Positions 45,226-54,504 of a stretch of 64,000 nt of DNA are shown piece after piece. A program made the translations under genes and the position numbers. The DNA lies in assembly GCA_964436125.1 (NCBI GenBank), contig CAYTBT010000002.1, positions 62,001 through 126,000 on the forward strand, read 5' to 3'. This DNA is from CAYRFF01 sp964436125. GTDB taxonomy: Bacteria > Bacteroidota > Bacteroidia > Chitinophagales > Saprospiraceae. How positions within the stretch are numbered: position 1 is the stretch's first letter; each line of letters opens with the position of its first letter. Under the pieces are notes generated by a model. It was not told the origin of the DNA, did not search any database, and worked only from the letters and a program-made list of their open reading frames with translations.

Positions 45226-45783
45226 TCAGAGCAATTTTTCAATCTCTGCAATGACATCTTCTTCAACGAGTCTCGTCTTAGGTGGGATGCTTTTCACCAG
45301 ATGGCCTTGTTTATCGATAATAAACTTCTGAAAATTCCAGCTTACATCGCTTCCGCTTATTTCGGTGAGTTTTTTATACAATGGATGATCGTTTTCACCT
45401 TTCACGTGTATTTTTACAGAAAACGGGAAGCTTACGCCATAGTTTTTCTGGCAGAAATCAACGATTTCCATACCCTTGAGAGGTTCCTGGCCTGCAAAGT
45501 CATTGGAAGGGAAGCCTATTATCTGAAGGCCTTCATCTCCGTATTTATCCTGTATATATTGCAAGTCTTCCAGTTGTGGAGTAAATCCACATTCGCTAGC
45601 GGTATTAACGAGGATTACTACTTTGCCATGGTAGTCAGCAAGAGTAAAGGTGTCTCCTTGAATTGTCCTTAATTCTATGTTCTGTATATCCATCTGTGCA
45701 TGTAATTTAAGAATGCAAATATTAAGAAATAATGCGAGAAGGACAATCCTTCCCAAGCCGATATGCGTCTGTATTTTATTCAT
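45226..45783 (-). CDS. Glutathione peroxidase-like thiol peroxidase, exported
   Basis: 185 residues. An N-terminal hydrophobic segment ending LHAQ (1-30) predicts export. The peroxidase core has the peroxidatic Cys65 in NTASECGFTPQ (selenocysteine in animal enzymes), GFPSNDFAGQEP with the catalytic Gln, and WNFQKFIIDKQG with the catalytic Trp and Asn. Bacterial Cys forms mostly use thioredoxin rather than glutathione, so the name is by family. The ATG overlaps the end of the rhodanese gene by 8 bases, so the two are coupled. Confidence 0.9.
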   Translation of the reverse strand: MNKIQTHIGLGRIVLLALFLNICILKLHAQMDIQNIELRTIQGDTFTLADYHGKVVILVNTASECGFTPQLEDLQYIQDKYGDEGLQIIGFPSNDFAGQEPLKGMEIVDFCQKNYGVSFPFSVKIHVKGENDHPLYKKLTEISGSDVSWNFQKFIIDKQGHLVKSIPPKTRLVEEDVIAEIEKLL

Positions 45784-46090
45784 GGGAATCCTGGTATTTA
45801 TGATATGCTACTATACCGCCGGAAAGGTTAAATACATGAGAGTATCCTTCTGCTGACAAGAGCATACAAGCCATACTTGATCGTTGTCCGGTACGGCAAT
45901 GTATGATAATATCTTTATCCGTCGGAATTTCTTCCATTCGTGCTTGAAGCTCCCCGAGTGGGATCAATATTCCACCGAGATTATCTTCTTCATATTCATA
46001 TTCTTCCCGGACATCGATTAAGGTATAGGAACCTTTATCCTTTTTCAGGAATTCTGCTATTGTAAGTTCTATATTCTCCATAATATTCAC
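45776..46090 (-). CDS. Single-domain rhodanese
   Basis: 104 residues; one rhodanese domain with the persulfide-forming Cys65 in IIHCRTGQRS, preceded by TLIDVREEYEYEEDN and followed by LSGGIVAYHKYQ. No signal peptide. Single-domain rhodaneses carry sulfane sulfur; the acceptor is unknown. The stop overlaps the start of the exported peroxidase gene by 8 bases, suggesting one mRNA for sulfur handling and peroxide defence (inference). Confidence 0.9.
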   Translation of the reverse strand: MNIMENIELTIAEFLKKDKGSYTLIDVREEYEYEEDNLGGILIPLGELQARMEEIPTDKDIIIHCRTGQRSSMACMLLSAEGYSHVFNLSGGIVAYHKYQDSHE

Positions 46091-46129
46091 GGTTACAAGA
46101 TTAATTTTCTTCTCGAGTTCACTATTTTA

Positions 46130-48313
46130 CTATGGAAGGAGGACAAATTCACCGTAAAGCGTCTTCCTTGTCTCCGGATTAAAAAGCCGGATAAAGTATT
46201 TGCCGGCAGGCAGTGAATTGAGATTAATACTTTCTTGATAAGGTGCGCTATAGACCTGTTGTCCTGCAGCAGAGTAAATAGTCAGGATATCCATGCCCGG
46301 TGTCAGATTTTCACCGGTGATAGAAAGAGAGCCCGACGATGGATTGGGGTAAATATTGAGCTTGTCTTGTGGATATGCCTCGGCGATATCGGTAGAAATC
46401 GGTTGACCTTTACCGAATACGGGGCGGATCATCAAAGCACCCGGAACGGTGTTATAGACTTGCCATGAAGAGCCATCGGTAGAAAAAAGGATATTGTCAT
46501 TTGCCGCTACTGTGGGCGTATTCTTGTCATAGCCGATATAGACACCGAATTGTGTATTGGAAGAGATCTGCTGCCAGCCTACATAAAGATCGCCGGGTGG
46601 AATAACAAGGCCAGTATCCCGTCCGTCAACTTTCAGTGCAAAGGTTGTAAAGCCACTCAAGCTATCGTAATAACTTGACGCAAATATTGCTCTGCTAAAC
46701 GCCTCTTCATATATCGGTTCACTATCCTCATTAAGGTCACCTTGATACACGACGATTCTGAATCGCTGCTTCGTCACATTGGGTCTGATGTGCGGAAAGT
46801 GAAAACGCAATGCCTTCAAGGTATCTTTTTTGTCCAGTGTAAATTTCTGTACAACAGTAGGGAAATTATTTCCGGCCGGAATATACATCCCCACTTCTGC
46901 TGTACCATCATCATAGGCATAATGGTCTCCGAGACTAGAGGAAAAGCTTGTGTGGTTATTACCTTGGAGCGACACCGGTTCACCTGAGCTCTGGAATTTC
47001 ATCTCTGAAACTAGGAGAAATTCCTCTTTGGGTTTATAGTTTAAGTTTTCAAGATTGGGTAAGAGGGCTGAGTTACGCAGCTTGATTTTATTGTGAAAAA
47101 TATGTTCTCCTGAACTTAAGTTCCGTTGGTTCTCATCTACTGTAGGGGGAACTTCAAGGAGGGTTTCATTGAGGAGTTCAGTCGTCTGTTGATTTTTTAA
47201 GGAGACGATAAATCTACTGGGATTGGCAAGGCGGGTTGAATTAAAATGATTAAAGAGCTCGATGCGGATACTATCTCTGACATATTTCTCTTCATTCCCT
47301 TTAAATTGCATATAGGGCATTGCTCTATAAGGCGTAAGAATAGATTGCGCAGGTTCAGTAAATGCGATGTCTTGAATTCCGGAGGCACTTGTCTCATGAT
47401 CGGTCACAAAGATATAATCGATGTGCCAGAAGCTCAACATTCCGTCATTATCTGAATAATTGACAAATCTAAACTGGAATGCCTCACCGATATAAGCTGG
47501 TGGTATGGCTAGGGACACGGATTTAAACCCTTCCGTCGGTGCGCTACCTATTCCGGGGATTGACCATACGGTATTCCATTGACCACTTACAGTTTTAAAT
47601 TGAAGGAGTAGAGAATCTTTTAAGCGAGGATAATTCTGAAATCCCAGGCCTCGAGCCTGATACCAGAAACGGATATGTGCATTAAATTGCCCACTTAAAT
47701 CAATTACATTGCTCGTGAGGTAATCGGACTTGCCATAACCGGTATTATAGGGATTGCCACTTCCATCGATCCCATCAAATGTTGCCACTCCGATGGATGG
47801 TGGATTCATGGCGAGTGTATGGTTGACATAGACATCGTAATCTTGCCATTTAAATGGGCCCGGATATGGACCTTTGCTGCTGAAGTCTTCGATAAAGGGT
47901 AAATGATAGGGTGGATTTACGAGGACATCAAGCTTAAAGGGGATTTCTGTTCCCTTGATCGTTCTCAAGGTAAAACAGATTGTATCTCTGTATTGAAAGG
48001 TGATATTGGATGCAGAGAGGGTTATGCAGCTGTCTGCAACTGTGATATTGAGGTCACTTGTCCCACAATCTGCTTTCCAGAGCGAATCAATTTTGTCCGG
48101 TGCAAGGCCATCGGGAACACACCAGAGCTGATTTCCTTGAGTGGGGATATAGACGCGGAAGAATGGTATGGGACTTCCGTCAAATGTCGCTGCGGGTTTC
48201 AATGCAAGGTTCTCGGAAAGCGGTGCCGTAAGGGGCTGTGCGGACGACATTTGCGCAAGCGAAAAGGAAAAGAGCAAGAGAAGGCAAAGTTGTGTAAATC
48301 TGTAAATCCTCAT
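46130..48313 (-). CDS. T9SS cargo protein of unknown function
   Basis: 727 residues from 48313, which gives a signal peptide (MRIYRFTQLCLLLLFSFSLA... SSAQ); the frame extends 24 codons upstream with no signal. A beta-sandwich near 140-320 (ITAPFKWQDYDVYVN, LDLSGQFNAHIRFWYQ) resembles MAM/jelly-roll modules, and a second near 500-620 holds FTLDKKDTLKALRFHFPHI. The last 75 residues are a T9SS type A sorting domain (NIYPNPSSGSLSI, GQQVYSAPY, AGKYFIRLF). No catalytic motif seen. It follows the PASTA gene by 58 bases and may share its transcript. The 12-mer copy at 48249 falls in the signal peptide. Confidence 0.83.
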   Translation of the reverse strand: MRIYRFTQLCLLLLFSFSLAQMSSAQPLTAPLSENLALKPAATFDGSPIPFFRVYIPTQGNQLWCVPDGLAPDKIDSLWKADCGTSDLNITVADSCITLSASNITFQYRDTICFTLRTIKGTEIPFKLDVLVNPPYHLPFIEDFSSKGPYPGPFKWQDYDVYVNHTLAMNPPSIGVATFDGIDGSGNPYNTGYGKSDYLTSNVIDLSGQFNAHIRFWYQARGLGFQNYPRLKDSLLLQFKTVSGQWNTVWSIPGIGSAPTEGFKSVSLAIPPAYIGEAFQFRFVNYSDNDGMLSFWHIDYIFVTDHETSASGIQDIAFTEPAQSILTPYRAMPYMQFKGNEEKYVRDSIRIELFNHFNSTRLANPSRFIVSLKNQQTTELLNETLLEVPPTVDENQRNLSSGEHIFHNKIKLRNSALLPNLENLNYKPKEEFLLVSEMKFQSSGEPVSLQGNNHTSFSSSLGDHYAYDDGTAEVGMYIPAGNNFPTVVQKFTLDKKDTLKALRFHFPHIRPNVTKQRFRIVVYQGDLNEDSEPIYEEAFSRAIFASSYYDSLSGFTTFALKVDGRDTGLVIPPGDLYVGWQQISSNTQFGVYIGYDKNTPTVAANDNILFSTDGSSWQVYNTVPGALMIRPVFGKGQPISTDIAEAYPQDKLNIYPNPSSGSLSITGENLTPGMDILTIYSAAGQQVYSAPYQESINLNSLPAGKYFIRLFNPETRKTLYGEFVLLP

Positions 48314-48371
48314 ATTTTTAACTTCTTGAACAATGAACTGTTTTCCGATAGTAACGTAATTTAAGCGGTTT

Positions 48372-49229
48372 TTATTCCGTATCATTAAGCGTGCAATTTT
48401 CAGGCAATGTAGGTGTGAGATGTACGGTTATTGTATCGCCCATGCGTATTGTTCCTGCAGGGTCATATCGAGGGTTCTGGTAATTTACGTAGGCGGCGCT
48501 ACCCTCGAGTAGGCCGGCAGTTTCCTTGTCGGCCTTCAATTCGAGTCCATAGGAGGAGGCGAGAAATTCAGCAGCGCTGTATGTGCGGCAACGCAGCTTG
48601 GGGATACTTACGACGCCTCCGGATTGCTTAGACAGGATGAACTGCAGAGTCTGCCCTTTTTCAAGCACGACGTCATTGCGTCTGCCGGCTGCCGATACAA
48701 TGGTGTCACCGTGATCCATGACGAGTAAAATGTGTCCTTCAGGTCCCGGATCGTATTGCCGTCCCACAATTTCTGATTCTATCATAAATCCAAGCTTTAA
48801 TTCCTGGGACTTCAAGTCAAAGTTTTCTCCATACAGGCGTGGCAGATCTTTTACCATTACGGTTTCTGCCTGACTCTTGGTAATGGTGACATAAATCGTC
48901 CGATCCTCTTTTACATAGGCATCGGGCTTGGGATTCTGGTTTAAAATAATGTTTCCCGGCTTATCTACGATGAAAATGGAATCCGTGACGACAATATTAA
49001 ATGTCCTGTCAGAGGCATCTTCTCGCGCTGTATTTAAAGGCATATTGATATAATCCGGCATACGGAGTTTCTCGCCGTGATGCGTAAAAGCTCTCAATCC
49101 TTGCTTAAGGAAGAAAAAGAGAACAAGTATCAGCAAGAGAATAAACCCGAGGTTTATGAAAAACTTCTTGCTGATGAAAAAAGACAGAATGTCTTTTATA
49201 TTCCAGTTTATGCCTTTTTCCTTCTTCAT
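48372..49229 (-). CDS. PASTA-domain membrane protein
   Basis: 285 residues: a basic cytoplasmic start (KKEKGINWNIKD), one transmembrane segment at about 24-44, then three PASTA repeats at roughly 58-120 (PDYINMPLNTAREDA ... GNIILNQNPKPDAYVKEDRTIYVTIT), 125-205 and 210-280. PASTA domains bind muropeptides or beta-lactams in other bacteria. Unlike the Ser/Thr kinases or PBPs that carry PASTA in Gram-positives, there is no catalytic part here. Such stand-alone proteins are common in Bacteroidota and usually lie by cell-wall genes; here the neighbour is a T9SS cargo. Confidence 0.87.
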   Translation of the reverse strand: MKKEKGINWNIKDILSFFISKKFFINLGFILLLILVLFFFLKQGLRAFTHHGEKLRMPDYINMPLNTAREDASDRTFNIVVTDSIFIVDKPGNIILNQNPKPDAYVKEDRTIYVTITKSQAETVMVKDLPRLYGENFDLKSQELKLGFMIESEIVGRQYDPGPEGHILLVMDHGDTIVSAAGRRNDVVLEKGQTLQFILSKQSGGVVSIPKLRCRTYSAAEFLASSYGLELKADKETAGLLEGSAAYVNYQNPRYDPAGTIRMGDTITVHLTPTLPENCTLNDTE

Positions 49230-49836
49230 AGATAATGTGATTGGGTGAAATATTTATACCGGTTTTTCTTCTCAATTTTGTTTTTATGTGCCGGTTTCAC
49301 CTGCATATAATGATTAAATCCTCAGTACTACAACTGTATTTCTGAAAGAATCATTTTCTCATCACAAACTTTTATTATTAGCTTCTTCAAGATGCGATGA
49401 GCTCCTTGAGCTCCTTTTAATTTATTCCGACCTTGTATCCGGAATAAGGACAGAAATTCTGTTTATGCCTGCTCGCTTAATCATATTTCAAGGACAAAAG
49501 TAAGAAGTTTATATGAATATCGGATAAGTGAGGCACTTGACAAGAAAAAAATGCGTTTATTTTCAAGAATTTCTTCTCTCTGCTTATTCATAAATTTTTT
49601 AATTGTTGTGCTTGTTTTCTATGCATATAAACCTAATTTATCGCTAGATAGTAGGTATTGTCGCCTTGTTTCTGAATAAAAACGAGACTGTGGGTAAACG
49701 GATAGAGAACTAGAACTTAAATCATGCAATGCTCTAGAGGCACACAATAGAAAAGAACTTCTTGATATAGGTCAATGTCCATTGTGTAAGATAAGTTCTT
49801 CTTTGCCCTATTATTCACTGAAACAAATTTACTACA
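49230..49836. other. Long leader region of doxX with a possible pseudoknot
   Basis: No gene. Two complementary pairs interlock 36-95 bases before the DoxX ATG: ACACAAT (49742-49748) with ATTGTGT (49781-49787), and AAGAACTT (49753-49760) with AAGTTCTT (49793-49800). In order a-b-a'-b' they would form a pseudoknot or two exclusive hairpins. The rest is AT-rich, with the PASTA gene promoter expected near 49240-49300. Confidence 0.45.
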
Positions 49837-50301
49837 ATGAATAGGTATTTAAGAACAGATGCAGACAGCTGGACCGGCTTGATAGCTCGCATTGCCATAG
49901 CAATAACGATTTTTCCTCACGGAGCACAGAAAATGCTTGGTTGGTTTGGTGGTGGAGGTTTTTCAGGTACGATGTATTATTTTACGGAGATGTTGAATAT
50001 TCCTTATTTCCTGGGCGTACTTGTTATTCTTGTGGAATTTATCGGAGCAATCCTGCTCTTGCTTGGCCTTTTTACGCGATTTGCAGCACTGGGCATGGCT
50101 ATAAATTTCATCGGCGTACTTCTCGTTGATATTATGGGGAATGGATTTTTTATGAACTGGTCGGCTACTGCAGGTCAGGGAGAAGGTAATGAATATTTTC
50201 TCCTCTTATTTGGCTTAATTTTTATTTCTCTGTTAAGTGGCGGAGGAAAAGCAAGCCTTGACGCGATATTGATGAGAGAAAGAAGCACGGCTGTCAGCTA
50301 G
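49837..50301 (+). CDS. DoxX family membrane protein
   Basis: 154 residues with four transmembrane helices: ARIAIAITIFPHGAQKMLGWFGG (TM1, DoxX-type HGxQK motif), YFLGVLVILVEFIGAILLLLG (TM2), FAALGMAINFIGVLLV (TM3) and EYFLLLFGLIFISLL (TM4), with WSATAGQGEGNEYFL before the last, a strong DoxX marker. DoxX proteins are integral inner-membrane proteins tied to redox or thiol stress in some bacteria; no defined reaction can be given. Monocistronic, followed by the large hairpin-rich element. Confidence 0.88.
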   Translation: MNRYLRTDADSWTGLIARIAIAITIFPHGAQKMLGWFGGGGFSGTMYYFTEMLNIPYFLGVLVILVEFIGAILLLLGLFTRFAALGMAINFIGVLLVDIMGNGFFMNWSATAGQGEGNEYFLLLFGLIFISLLSGGGKASLDAILMRERSTAVS

Positions 50302-50329
50302 CTTTCCATATTCTGTGAAAATAGGGATA

Positions 50330-51794
50330 ACCCAAATCATGCATTAGAAATTGAAGTTGACCGAATGAAGTTTCATATAAGCGTAGCTTATATGAAACTG
50401 AAGACAAGGCTCCTACCCGAGGATAAAGGGGAAAGGGTGTTTCACCCTATCCCCCGCCCTTCCCTGGGGCGGCTTCGCCGCAGTCGTAGGCGACTTCGTC
50501 ACAGTCGTAAGTAATAAGTCGTAAGTCAAGGCAGCTATTAGCTATTGGCCATTAGCCCATGGCTGAAAATGGTTAATAGTTTCTTTTCGGTTCGCACGGC
50601 GCTTCGACGCTGCTCAGGAACCACCGTGCGAACATTTCAACAATTTAACCAAAATCAATGAATGAGAGACAGTTGGCGAGCGGGCGATGAGGCTCAAGGG
50701 CGATTGCGCTGCGCACGCTTAAGGTTGTTTGTTTCTTTAACCCTTAGCTTCACAATCCCACGGTCGTTTCACTCCCTCAAGGCTTCCTCCTACGGCGGAC
50801 ACGTATGAATCTAAGGTTTTAACGAAGGATTCATAAGCCTATGAATTTTGTCTTGACGAGAGGAAAGACAAAAGAACGGATTGTGAAGCCGGAGTTAATT
50901 AAAAAAGAACGGATTCGTTCACCCAGTGAAATCATCACGCAGTGATGGCATCGAAGATTTCATTTCACCGGGTTCACCCCGTGAAATGAAATCTCCGATT
51001 TTGGCGAAGCCATTTCACCGGGTGAAGCCGCCGTTTTCCGCCAAAAAGGACTGAAAGCCCGCCACAGCATACGAAATTATTGCTAATTTATGGCAAATTG
51101 AATGCGAATTTCACACAGACCTTTCCCTTTCCGCACCCTATCCCCCGCCTTTCCCTAAAGTAGGGAAAGGAGCCGAGTAATGAAAAGGACGAAAGAGGTA
51201 CAGAACTATTACAGAACACTTTAAGCCACAAGAAAGCCTGAAATGAATTCCGGTTTTCAAATCGGAAAAATAAATAAGTAACGAATTGAAAAAACAACTA
51301 ACCATTGTATTAAACACTCACGGGTAGAGATAGCGGAATCGGAAGCTTCACCAGCGATACGTTGTTCGCCAAGCGGAATTGCGGTGATCTCGGTGTTCAG
51401 ACCTTATGGGAAGTCAAGATAGAATGGGAAAGAGGAAGAACCATTGGAATCTTTTTCTAAACACCGAGTCACAAAAGCATGAAGCGATAAGGCGAATCAA
51501 CGGTTTCATTCCGTTTGAACGGAATGAAAATCGCCTTTGAAGCTTCCTAGCCTTTTTTGGATACTTTTTTTGGGAATGAAAAAAAGTATCGAAGAATAAA
51601 AAGAACGGAAAGAAAAGAGAATTTTACAATCCCCGCAATCCGCAGCAATCCGTGAAATCCGCAATCAGCTCCTTTCCATCTTGAGGATGGCTGAATGAAG
51701 TCTCGGCTTGCCCGAGACCGAGTTGACTGAATGTCAAGCTGGTTCTGGCAGGCCAGAACTACTTTCAGTCATATTTCTATTGCACGTTTTGGGT
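50330..51794. mobile_element. 1.46-kb hairpin-rich non-coding element with 22-bp inverted ends
   Basis: The ends at 50330-50351 and 51773-51794 are inverted repeats differing at 3 of 22 bases; both begin ACCCAAA at the outside, as in the 175-bp element at 31527. No frame longer than about 70 codons exists inside. At least nine perfect or near-perfect hairpins with short loops were found: 50369-50399 (14-bp stem, loop GTA), 50434-50448, 50469-50481, 50918-50930, 50933-50947, 50956-50993 (13-bp stem), 51014-51026, 51504-51529 (12-bp stem, extended by GGCGA/TCGCC), 51700-51718 and 51742-51759. GC content is higher than the neighbourhood. I read it as a non-autonomous element or a merged cluster of them. 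Confidence 0.65.
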
Positions 51795-51987
51795 ATTAAG
51801 ATAGATTATTCACAGACATAACTGCCATATACAAGGCATAAGAGCCCGGGCACGAGCATTTTGGAGGCTTAATGGGATTTAATCATAGGGGTTCTATCTC
51901 AGAAAATAACTGCAAGAGTTTTCTTTCTATCGTCATTTTCTCTCGATAAAGCTTATCTTAGCTGATATTCTTTATTAACCCATCATT

Positions 51988-54429
51988 ATGTCCTTAAAAA
52001 AAGCAAATTTCATTTTGTTGAGTGCCATACTCTTCATCAATACGCTAGGCTATAGTCAGAAACAGATTCAGAGTCCGTCCGATTTCCTCACTTATACTTA
52101 TGGATCCCGGATACCGACCTTTCAAGCAGTTCATAGCTATTTTTCTTATTTGTCCGATACTTCTCCATCTGTAAAACTTGTGCCTTATGGCAAATCCTAT
52201 GAAGGCCGGCCACTAGTGCTTGTTTTTATCACTTCAGAAGAGAATATGGAGCACTTGCAGGACATTAGGGAAAACCATCTGCTCGGATATGACAATCAAG
52301 TTCAAGATCCGTCAGATAAGCCGGTTATCCTATGGATGAGTTATAGTGTTCATGGGAATGAAGCGGGTGCTACCTCTGCCTCATTGAATACGGCATATAC
52401 TTTATTAACGCAGAAGAAAGATCTGCTTAAGGATGCCATAATAATAATGGATCCCTGTGTAAATCCGGATGGATATGCTCGCTATTCACAATGGTATAAC
52501 CAGGTTGCAGCATCGCCACCTCAGAGCCGAAGCGGAGTAATTGAGCATCAAGAACCATGGCCTACAGGACGCGTGAATCATTATCACTTTGACCTCAATC
52601 GCGACTGGGTGTGGGCGAGCCAGGTAGAAACACAGCAGAGGCTACCGTTTTTTCATCGATGGATGCCGCATGTTCATATTGATTTTCACGAGCAATATCC
52701 TGAGAATAATTATTTCTTTCCTCCGGCGGCAGAACCTATTCATCCGAGGATAACGCAGGGAGAAATAGAGATAATGAATGCATTTGGCGATGCCAATTCC
52801 TCGGAATTTGACAAGAAAAAGTGGCTGTACTATACCGAGGAACTATTTGACTTATATTATCCATCTTATGGTGATACTTACCCGCTTTTTAACGGAGCAA
52901 TAGGTATGACTTATGAGCAAGCTGGGCATGGGATCGCAGGCGTAAGCTACCGATTAAGAAACGGGACAACTCTCGATCTCATTGACCGGATAAGACACCA
53001 TACACAGACCGGAATCACGACGATTGAAAAAAGCATTGCCATCAAGGATGATATCCTGAAGAACTGGAATAATTATTTCCGTAGCGCATGGAGCAATGCC
53101 GGTGAAGAGATTCAGTCTTATGCCCTTCTATGCAAGACTGCTCAACAGAGGGAAAGTCTGAAAAAGCTACTTGCTCTTCATCGGATAAAGACGCAAGACC
53201 TTCCGGCAAATGTCGATCTCCAGGGCTTCAGCTATCGATTTAATGATAATCGTCGCATACAATCCAATTCTTATACGCTTCTCATCGATTGCAATCAACC
53301 GGAAAGCCGACTCATTCATGTGCTTATGGAACCGGAGAGCACAATTTCCTCCGGAATCACCTATGATATCACGGCTTGGGCAATTCCCTACATGTGGGGC
53401 ATTGAAACCATATCGATGAAATACGTACCGACATTTGCGGAAGCTGATATCAAGAAAAGCAAGGAGAATTCCTCTACGATAGCGAGGAAGAGTGCGATAG
53501 CCTTTAAACGCGTGTACAAGGCGCTGGAAGATATACAAGATGTTGCATTATTAATGAAGAACGGCTATGATATAAGGGCATTTAAAGCTCCCGGCAAGGA
53601 TCCGTATTTCCTTATTTTAAAGCCTGACAATCCTGAAAAAAGTTTTGAGAACTTGTCGGTTGAATGGAAGGCAATTACCGATGGTAGAGAACTAGATTAC
53701 GACCTGGGAAGTGCACATTTTAACTTGCTTGAAAAGCCCAGAGTTATTCTCGTAAAATCCGATGATGCCGATAAATACAGTTATGGATTTATCTGGCACT
53801 ACTTTGAGCAGGAGTTGCATTATCCGATTTATCGCATACCCATTGATGAGCTGGGTGAATACATGCATAGATATAATACGATTGTTTTCCCTGATGGGAA
53901 TTATGCACTTGATACAAATCTTGTGAACAAGTTAAGTTCTTTTATGAAAAAGGGTGGCAAGCTCATATTAATCAAAGGGGCATCACAGATTATGAATCCC
54001 TTGAATACACTGAAACTTGAGAAGAAGCCTCTTGGTCAAGAAAAAAGCACCTCCGGCAAGGTTATTTCTTATCTCGATCAGAAGAAGGAAGGGAGTTCTC
54101 TTCATAATCCGGGTGCAATTATGCGCATCAAGTGGGATAATGAAGCGCCGCTCGGCTGGGGAATGGAAAATTATTTAGATTGTTTAATCTTGGGAAATAA
54201 AGCCTATAAATACCTCGATGGAGGCGTTCAAGTCGGTTATTTCAATGAATGGGAAATGGGACGAGGCTACATTACACCGGAGATTAAAGAACACTATGAG
54301 CACTCGATGAGATTCAGCTATAAAAAGTATGGCAGAGGTAAAATAATCTATATGCTTGACGATCCACTTTTCAGGAGTTTCTGGGAAAGCGGCAAACAAT
54401 TATTTACCAATGCAATTATATTGATGTAA
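51988..54429 (+). CDS. M14 family zinc carboxypeptidase, exported
   Basis: 813 residues with a signal peptide (1-23, ending GYSQ). The zinc carboxypeptidase domain covers about 35-350: HxxE at His122/Glu125 in VHGNEAGATS, the substrate Arg in DLNRDWVW near 207, and the third zinc ligand His in the VHIDFHEQ stretch near 230. The catalytic Glu is probably in GMTYEQAGH near 314. The rest (350-813) includes a class-I glutamine-amidotransferase-like region without catalytic residues (RYNTIVFPDGNYAL...LSSFMKKGGKLILIKG). It trims C-terminal residues or cell-wall peptides; no T9SS domain. The 12-mer is at 53433 (FAEA). Confidence 0.88.
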   Translation: MSLKKANFILLSAILFINTLGYSQKQIQSPSDFLTYTYGSRIPTFQAVHSYFSYLSDTSPSVKLVPYGKSYEGRPLVLVFITSEENMEHLQDIRENHLLGYDNQVQDPSDKPVILWMSYSVHGNEAGATSASLNTAYTLLTQKKDLLKDAIIIMDPCVNPDGYARYSQWYNQVAASPPQSRSGVIEHQEPWPTGRVNHYHFDLNRDWVWASQVETQQRLPFFHRWMPHVHIDFHEQYPENNYFFPPAAEPIHPRITQGEIEIMNAFGDANSSEFDKKKWLYYTEELFDLYYPSYGDTYPLFNGAIGMTYEQAGHGIAGVSYRLRNGTTLDLIDRIRHHTQTGITTIEKSIAIKDDILKNWNNYFRSAWSNAGEEIQSYALLCKTAQQRESLKKLLALHRIKTQDLPANVDLQGFSYRFNDNRRIQSNSYTLLIDCNQPESRLIHVLMEPESTISSGITYDITAWAIPYMWGIETISMKYVPTFAEADIKKSKENSSTIARKSAIAFKRVYKALEDIQDVALLMKNGYDIRAFKAPGKDPYFLILKPDNPEKSFENLSVEWKAITDGRELDYDLGSAHFNLLEKPRVILVKSDDADKYSYGFIWHYFEQELHYPIYRIPIDELGEYMHRYNTIVFPDGNYALDTNLVNKLSSFMKKGGKLILIKGASQIMNPLNTLKLEKKPLGQEKSTSGKVISYLDQKKEGSSLHNPGAIMRIKWDNEAPLGWGMENYLDCLILGNKAYKYLDGGVQVGYFNEWEMGRGYITPEIKEHYEHSMRFSYKKYGRGKIIYMLDDPLFRSFWESGKQLFTNAIILM

Positions 54430-54504
54430 TAAAAATACGCTGGATTTCTCCCGAGAAATTGCCGGCAGTTTTCATAAAATTTACAGAATAAACAAACAGA
54501 ATTC

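Noticed and set aside
51088..51297. 69-codon minus-strand frame inside the hairpin-rich element
   Set aside because: No domain, no start context, phenylalanine-rich translation of low-complexity DNA.
50330..51794. CRISPR array or integron attC array
   Set aside because: The hairpins differ in sequence and spacing, there is no regular repeat-spacer unit, and no cas gene or integron integrase is nearby.
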